Assembly: GCF_003609575.1 (NCBI RefSeq)
Contig: NZ_MBTA01000012.1
Span: forward strand, 62,001 to 126,000
Source: Pelobium manganitolerans
GTDB taxonomy: Bacteria; Bacteroidota; Bacteroidia; Sphingobacteriales; Sphingobacteriaceae
Length of the DNA: 64,000 bases
Reading direction: 5' to 3'
The position numbers were made by a program, and so were the translations under genes. Below the pieces are notes generated by a model. The model was not told where the DNA came from. It searched no databases and was given only the letters and a program-made list of their open reading frames with translations. This document shows positions 60,647 through 64,000 of this stretch, piece after piece (position 1 is the stretch's first letter; each line of letters begins with the position of its first letter).

Positions 60647-63600
60647 CTAGTACCCTAAGTTCGGGCTCATCCATCGCTCCGTAGTTTCTACGTCCATGTT
60701 TTTGCGCTGGGCATAATCTTCAATTTGATCTTTGTTGATTTTGCCTAAGCCAAAGTAGCGCGACTCTGGGTTGGCAAAGTAAAAGCCGCTTACTGCTGCG
60801 GTCGGGTACATGGCAAAACTTTCTGTAATTTTTAAACCGATTTCTTCTTCTGCATTCAGCAACTGCCAAAGGGTAGCTTTTTCGGTATGGTCCGGGCAAG
60901 CGGGGTAACCCGGTGCCGGACGTATGCCTTGGTATTTTTCTTTGATCAGTTCATCATTGCTCAAGGTTTCTTCACCGGCATAGCCCCAATATTCTTTACG
61001 CACCATCTCGTGCAGTTTTTCTGCAAAAGCTTCAGCTAAACGGTCGGCTAGGGCTTTGGTCATGATGCTGTTGTAATCATCAAAAGATTTTTGGAATTCG
61101 GCTACCAATTCATCTGTACCTATGCCGGCAGTAACCGCAAACGCGCCAAAATAGTCTTGTATACCACTTTCTTTAGGAGCGATAAAATCCGAAAGGGCAT
61201 AATAAACTTCTCCTGCCGGTTTTTCTGCCTGTTGGCGAAGGGTGTGTATTATGACCTGGGATTTGAGATTTGAGATTTGAGACTCATTGATCGCCCGCTG
61301 TTGAACGCTGAGTGCCGAGTTCTCAACGTCTAACAGGATATCATCTCCTACAGAGTTTGCTGGCCAAAAGCCAAATACGGCGCTGGCTTTCAGTAGCTTT
61401 TCATCAACAATGCGTTTCAGCAATACCTGGGCATCGTTAAACAGTTTCTTAGCTTCGGTTCCAACAAACTCGTCTTCAAAAATGCGCGGGTACGATCCGC
61501 GGAGTTCCCACGTATGGAAAAACGGCGTCCAGTCGATGTATGGAAGCAGTTCCTCTAACGGATAATCCTCAATTACTTTGGTTCCAAAAAACTGAGGTTT
61601 TACCGGTTTAAGGTTCTCTAAATTTATCTGATATTTGTTTGCGCGCGCTTCTGCAATGGGTAAAAAGTTTTTAGCAACCTTCTTTTTGTTATAGTTGTCG
61701 CGCGTTTTTTCGTACTCTTCTTTAAAGTTTTTAATGTATGCTTCTTTAGTGTCTTTCGCTAAAAGCTGACTGCAAACGCCCACACTTCTGGATGCGTCTA
61801 AAACGTGAATTACCGACCCGCTATAATGTGGATCTACTTTAACAGCAGTGTGAATCCTAGAAGTGGTTGCGCCGCCAATTAGCAAAGGAATGGTAAAACC
61901 TTCGCGTTCCATTTCTTTGGCAAAATGTACCATTTCATCTAAAGAAGGCGTTATTAAACCGCTTAGGCCAATAATGTCAACATTGTGTTTGCGCGCTTCT
62001 TCCACAATCCGGTTGGGCGGAACCATCACACCCAAATCTATCACCTCAAAATTGTTGCAGGCCAAAACCACGCTCACAATATTTTTGCCGATGTCGTGCA
62101 CGTCGCCTTTTACTGTAGCCATCAATATTTTTCCGGCACTGCTGCTGCCTTCAATTTTTCCGGCTTCAATATAAGGCATCAAAATAGCTACGGCCTTTTT
62201 CATTACACGGGCAGATTTTACAACCTGCGGTAAAAACATTTTTCCGGCACCAAATAAATCGCCCACCACATTCATCCCGTCCATTAAAGGGCCTTCAATA
62301 ACTTCTATCGGTTGCGGATATAGCAGTCGCGCTTCTTCTACATCGGTATCTATATAATCTACGATACCTTTAACCAAAGCGTGCGAAAGCCGTTCTTGCA
62401 CCGTTCCGCGACGCCATTCCTCATCTTTAACCTGTACTTTACCCTTGTTTTTTACGGTTTCAGCGTAATCCACCAAAATCTCGGTAGCATCCGGCCTACG
62501 GTTTAGCAATACGTCTTCAACTTTCTCAAGCAGTTCTTTTGGGATTTCCTCGTAAACTTCCAACATTCCGGCGTTTACAATTCCCATATCCAAACCAGCT
62601 TTAATGGCGTGGTAAAGAAAAGCCGAGTGCATAGCCTCGCGCACGGTATTATTACCCCTAAAAGAGAAAGAAATGTTTGATACCCCGCCGCTCACTTTCG
62701 CGTGTGGCAAGTTGTCTTTAATCCATTTTGTGGCGGCAATAAAATCAACGGCGTAGTTATTATGCTCTTCTAATCCCGTGGCAACGGTTAAAATATTTGG
62801 GTCAAAAATGATGTCTTGTGGCGGGAACTGCACCTCGTTTACCAAAATATCGTAAGAACGTTTGCAAATTTCTTTCCGGCGTTCTAAATTATCGGCCTGG
62901 CCTTTCTCATCAAAAGCCATCACCACGGTAGCCGCCCCGTACTGTTTAATTTTGCGGGCGTAAGCTTTAAAATTTTCTTCGCCTTCTTTTAAAGATATGG
63001 AGTTTACAATGCCTTTACCCTGCATACAGCGCAAACCCGCTTCAATTACAGACCATTTAGAGGAGTCGACCATGATGGGTAGTTTGGCAATATCCGGCTC
63101 TGATGCGATGAGGTTCAAAAATTTGGTCATCGCAGCCTCAGAATCCAACATTCCTTCGTCCATGTTTACGTCTATCACCTGCGCGCCGCCCTCTACTTGC
63201 TGGCGGGCAATGGAAAGGGCAGCATCAAAATCGCCACTTAATATAAGCTTGGCAAATTTAGGAGAGCCGGTAACGTTGGTACGCTCGCCCACGTTTACAA
63301 ACATGGTATCGGGCTTTATGATGAAGGCTTCTAAGCCAGATAAACGCATGTGAGGTTCCACCTGCGGCACTTTCCTTGGCGGATATTTGGCGGCGATGGC
63401 AGCCATAGCGCCAATATGTTCTGGGGTTGTACCGCAACAGCCACCAATGATATTTACAAAGCCCGAGGCGATAAAATCTTCTACCAGACCAGCCGTTTGC
63501 GATGCGGTTTCGTCATACTCGCCAAATTCATTCGGTAAACCCGCGTTAGGATAAGCAGACACAAACATATCTGCCTTTTCGGATAGCTCGGCGATATGCG

Positions 63601-64000
63601 GACGCATTTCTTTGGCGCCTAAAGCACAGTTAAGACCTATGGACAGTAAATCGCCGTGGCGCATGGAATTTAAAAATGCTTCCACGGTTTGGCCGGATAG
63701 GGTACGTCCGGAAGCATCTGTGATGGTGCCGGAGATCATGATGGGAAGTGTCACCCTTGGCTCTTCTTTGGATGATAATGATGCTTGGCTTTGTGGATAT
63801 ACTGATGAAGAAAGTAGCTTTGGTAACTCCTCTCCGTTCTTCAATTTTTCGTTCAGCTCCTGCTCGTAACGTTTAATGGCAAAAATGGCAACCTTGGCGT
63901 TCAGCGTGTCAAAAATGGTTTCTACCAATAATAAATCGGCACCACCGTCAACCAATCCGCGGATTTGCTCATAATACGCTTCCTCTAAACCCTCAAACGT
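60647..64000 (-). CDS. metH: Cobalamin-dependent methionine synthase, 5' part beyond the window
   Basis: The frame is open to the last base of the window, so the start lies outside. Visible in order: the end of the homocysteine domain with its zinc-site region ([17 protein letters not shown]), the pterin-binding domain ([15 protein letters not shown]), the B12 module with [10 protein letters not shown] (cobalt-ligating His) and LIGGATTS, and the AdoMet-dependent reactivation domain with [15 protein letters not shown]. It methylates homocysteine using methyl-THF from MetF. An unusual insertion of about 24 residues lies before the conserved [10 protein letters not shown] (61247-61318). A cobalamin riboswitch, if present, would be off the edge. 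Confidence 0.97.
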   Translation of the reverse strand, partial: TFEGLEEAYYEQIRGLVDGGADLLLVETIFDTLNAKVAIFAIKRYEQELNEKLKNGEELPKLLSSSVYPQSQASLSSKEEPRVTLPIMISGTITDASGRTLSGQTVEAFLNSMRHGDLLSIGLNCALGAKEMRPHIAELSEKADMFVSAYPNAGLPNEFGEYDETASQTAGLVEDFIASGFVNIIGGCCGTTPEHIGAMAAIAAKYPPRKVPQVEPHMRLSGLEAFIIKPDTMFVNVGERTNVTGSPKFAKLILSGDFDAALSIARQQVEGGAQVIDVNMDEGMLDSEAAMTKFLNLIASEPDIAKLPIMVDSSKWSVIEAGLRCMQGKGIVNSISLKEGEENFKAYARKIKQYGAATVVMAFDEKGQADNLERRKEICKRSYDILVNEVQFPPQDIIFDPNILTVATGLEEHNNYAVDFIAATKWIKDNLPHAKVSGGVSNISFSFRGNNTVREAMHSAFLYHAIKAGLDMGIVNAGMLEVYEEIPKELLEKVEDVLLNRRPDATEILVDYAETVKNKGKVQVKDEEWRRGTVQERLSHALVKGIVDYIDTDVEEARLLYPQPIEVIEGPLMDGMNVVGDLFGAGKMFLPQVVKSARVMKKAVAILMPYIEAGKIEGSSSAGKILMATVKGDVHDIGKNIVSVVLACNNFEVIDLGVMVPPNRIVEEARKHNVDIIGLSGLITPSLDEMVHFAKEMEREGFTIPLLIGGATTSRIHTAVKVDPHYSGSVIHVLDASRSVGVCSQLLAKDTKEAYIKNFKEEYEKTRDNYNKKKVAKNFLPIAEARANKYQINLENLKPVKPQFFGTKVIEDYPLEELLPYIDWTPFFHTWELRGSYPRIFEDEFVGTEAKKLFNDAQVLLKRIVDEKLLKASAVFGFWPANSVGDDILLDVENSALSVQQRAINESQISNLKSQVIIHTLRQQAEKPAGEVYYALSDFIAPKESGIQDYFGAFAVTAGIGTDELVAEFQKSFDDYNSIMTKALADRLAEAFAEKLHEMVRKEYWGYAGEETLSNDELIKEKYQGIRPAPGYPACPDHTEKATLWQLLNAEEEIGLKITESFAMYPTAAVSGFYFANPESRYFGLGKINKDQIEDYAQRKNMDVETTERWMSPNLGY
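61247..61318 (-). repeat. Repeat-derived in-frame insertion inside metH
   Basis: Just before the conserved HTLRQQ block the gene carries about 72 extra bases, including three heptamers GATTTGA on the plus strand (61259-61280) followed by tgttgaacgctgagtgccg. They encode [18 protein letters not shown] and KSQVII. The heptamer text is the same style as the intergenic spacer at 27975-28045 (gagatttgagatgtg). The frame is preserved. Confidence 0.6.

Noticed and set aside
1-64000. CRISPR arrays, rRNA operons, prophage or integrated conjugative element
   Set aside because: No regularly spaced repeats, rRNA sequence, phage structural genes or integrase were seen; accessory DNA is limited to small patches.

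Overview
The window comes from a member of the Bacteroidota, most likely Sphingobacteriaceae (Pedobacter/Mucilaginibacter-like). Supporting signs are promoters of the TTTG/TAnnTTTG type, a type IX secretion C-terminal sorting domain, HmuY-type heme lipoproteins, the bacillithiol enzyme BshA, lipoprotein signals of the form SCKKDD, DUF4199/DUF1003/DUF4834 proteins, and an ISAon1-type insertion sequence remnant. It is ordinary chromosome with a few accessory patches. Most functions below are assigned by recognising families; no database search was run.

Layout. 1-5.8 kb: a 5'-truncated BatA-like membrane protein, a dihydroorotase-like pseudoenzyme, two small conserved proteins, a family 2 glycosyltransferase and a DUF1003 protein. 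6.1-12.6 kb: a tight run of glycosyltransferase, membrane protein, GH3-family protein and dxr, then rseP and hscB. 12.6-13.7 kb: tRNA-Leu(CAA), an internally deleted IS remnant, and an odd 112-nt tRNA-like gene. 13.7-22.8 kb: Lrp regulator, low-molecular-weight phosphatase, fumC, a serine hydrolase, a small FeoB-associated protein, typA, a zinc peptidase, a GNAT and a thiamine pyrophosphokinase-like protein. 22.9-27.9 kb: a heme-acquisition operon (two HmuY lipoproteins, TonB-dependent receptor, small lipoprotein, heme oxygenase). 28.2-29.9 kb: bshA and a coiled-coil lipoprotein.

30.2-42 kb is the most interesting accessory block. It holds two kinase/response-regulator pairs with near-duplicate regulators but unrelated sensors, followed by two lipoproteins and a 1704-residue T9SS-secreted protein. 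A 16-bp inverted repeat (TACGCA-N4-TKCGTA) lies at the same distance upstream of a TTTG promoter element in front of both regulator genes and of the first lipoprotein gene. This suggests a self-regulating circuit that drives the surface-protein operon.

42-64 kb: a polysaccharide deacetylase, uvrB, a FadR-type regulator with a fosmidomycin-resistance-like MFS transporter, plsC, a Nudix hydrolase, a rhodanese, an LTA-synthase-like sulfatase, a large hybrid histidine kinase behind glyA, a Gfo/Idh/MocA dehydrogenase overlapping scpA tail to tail, an MFS exporter, metF, a broken four-helix-bundle gene, and metH running off the right edge with a repeat-derived in-frame insertion.
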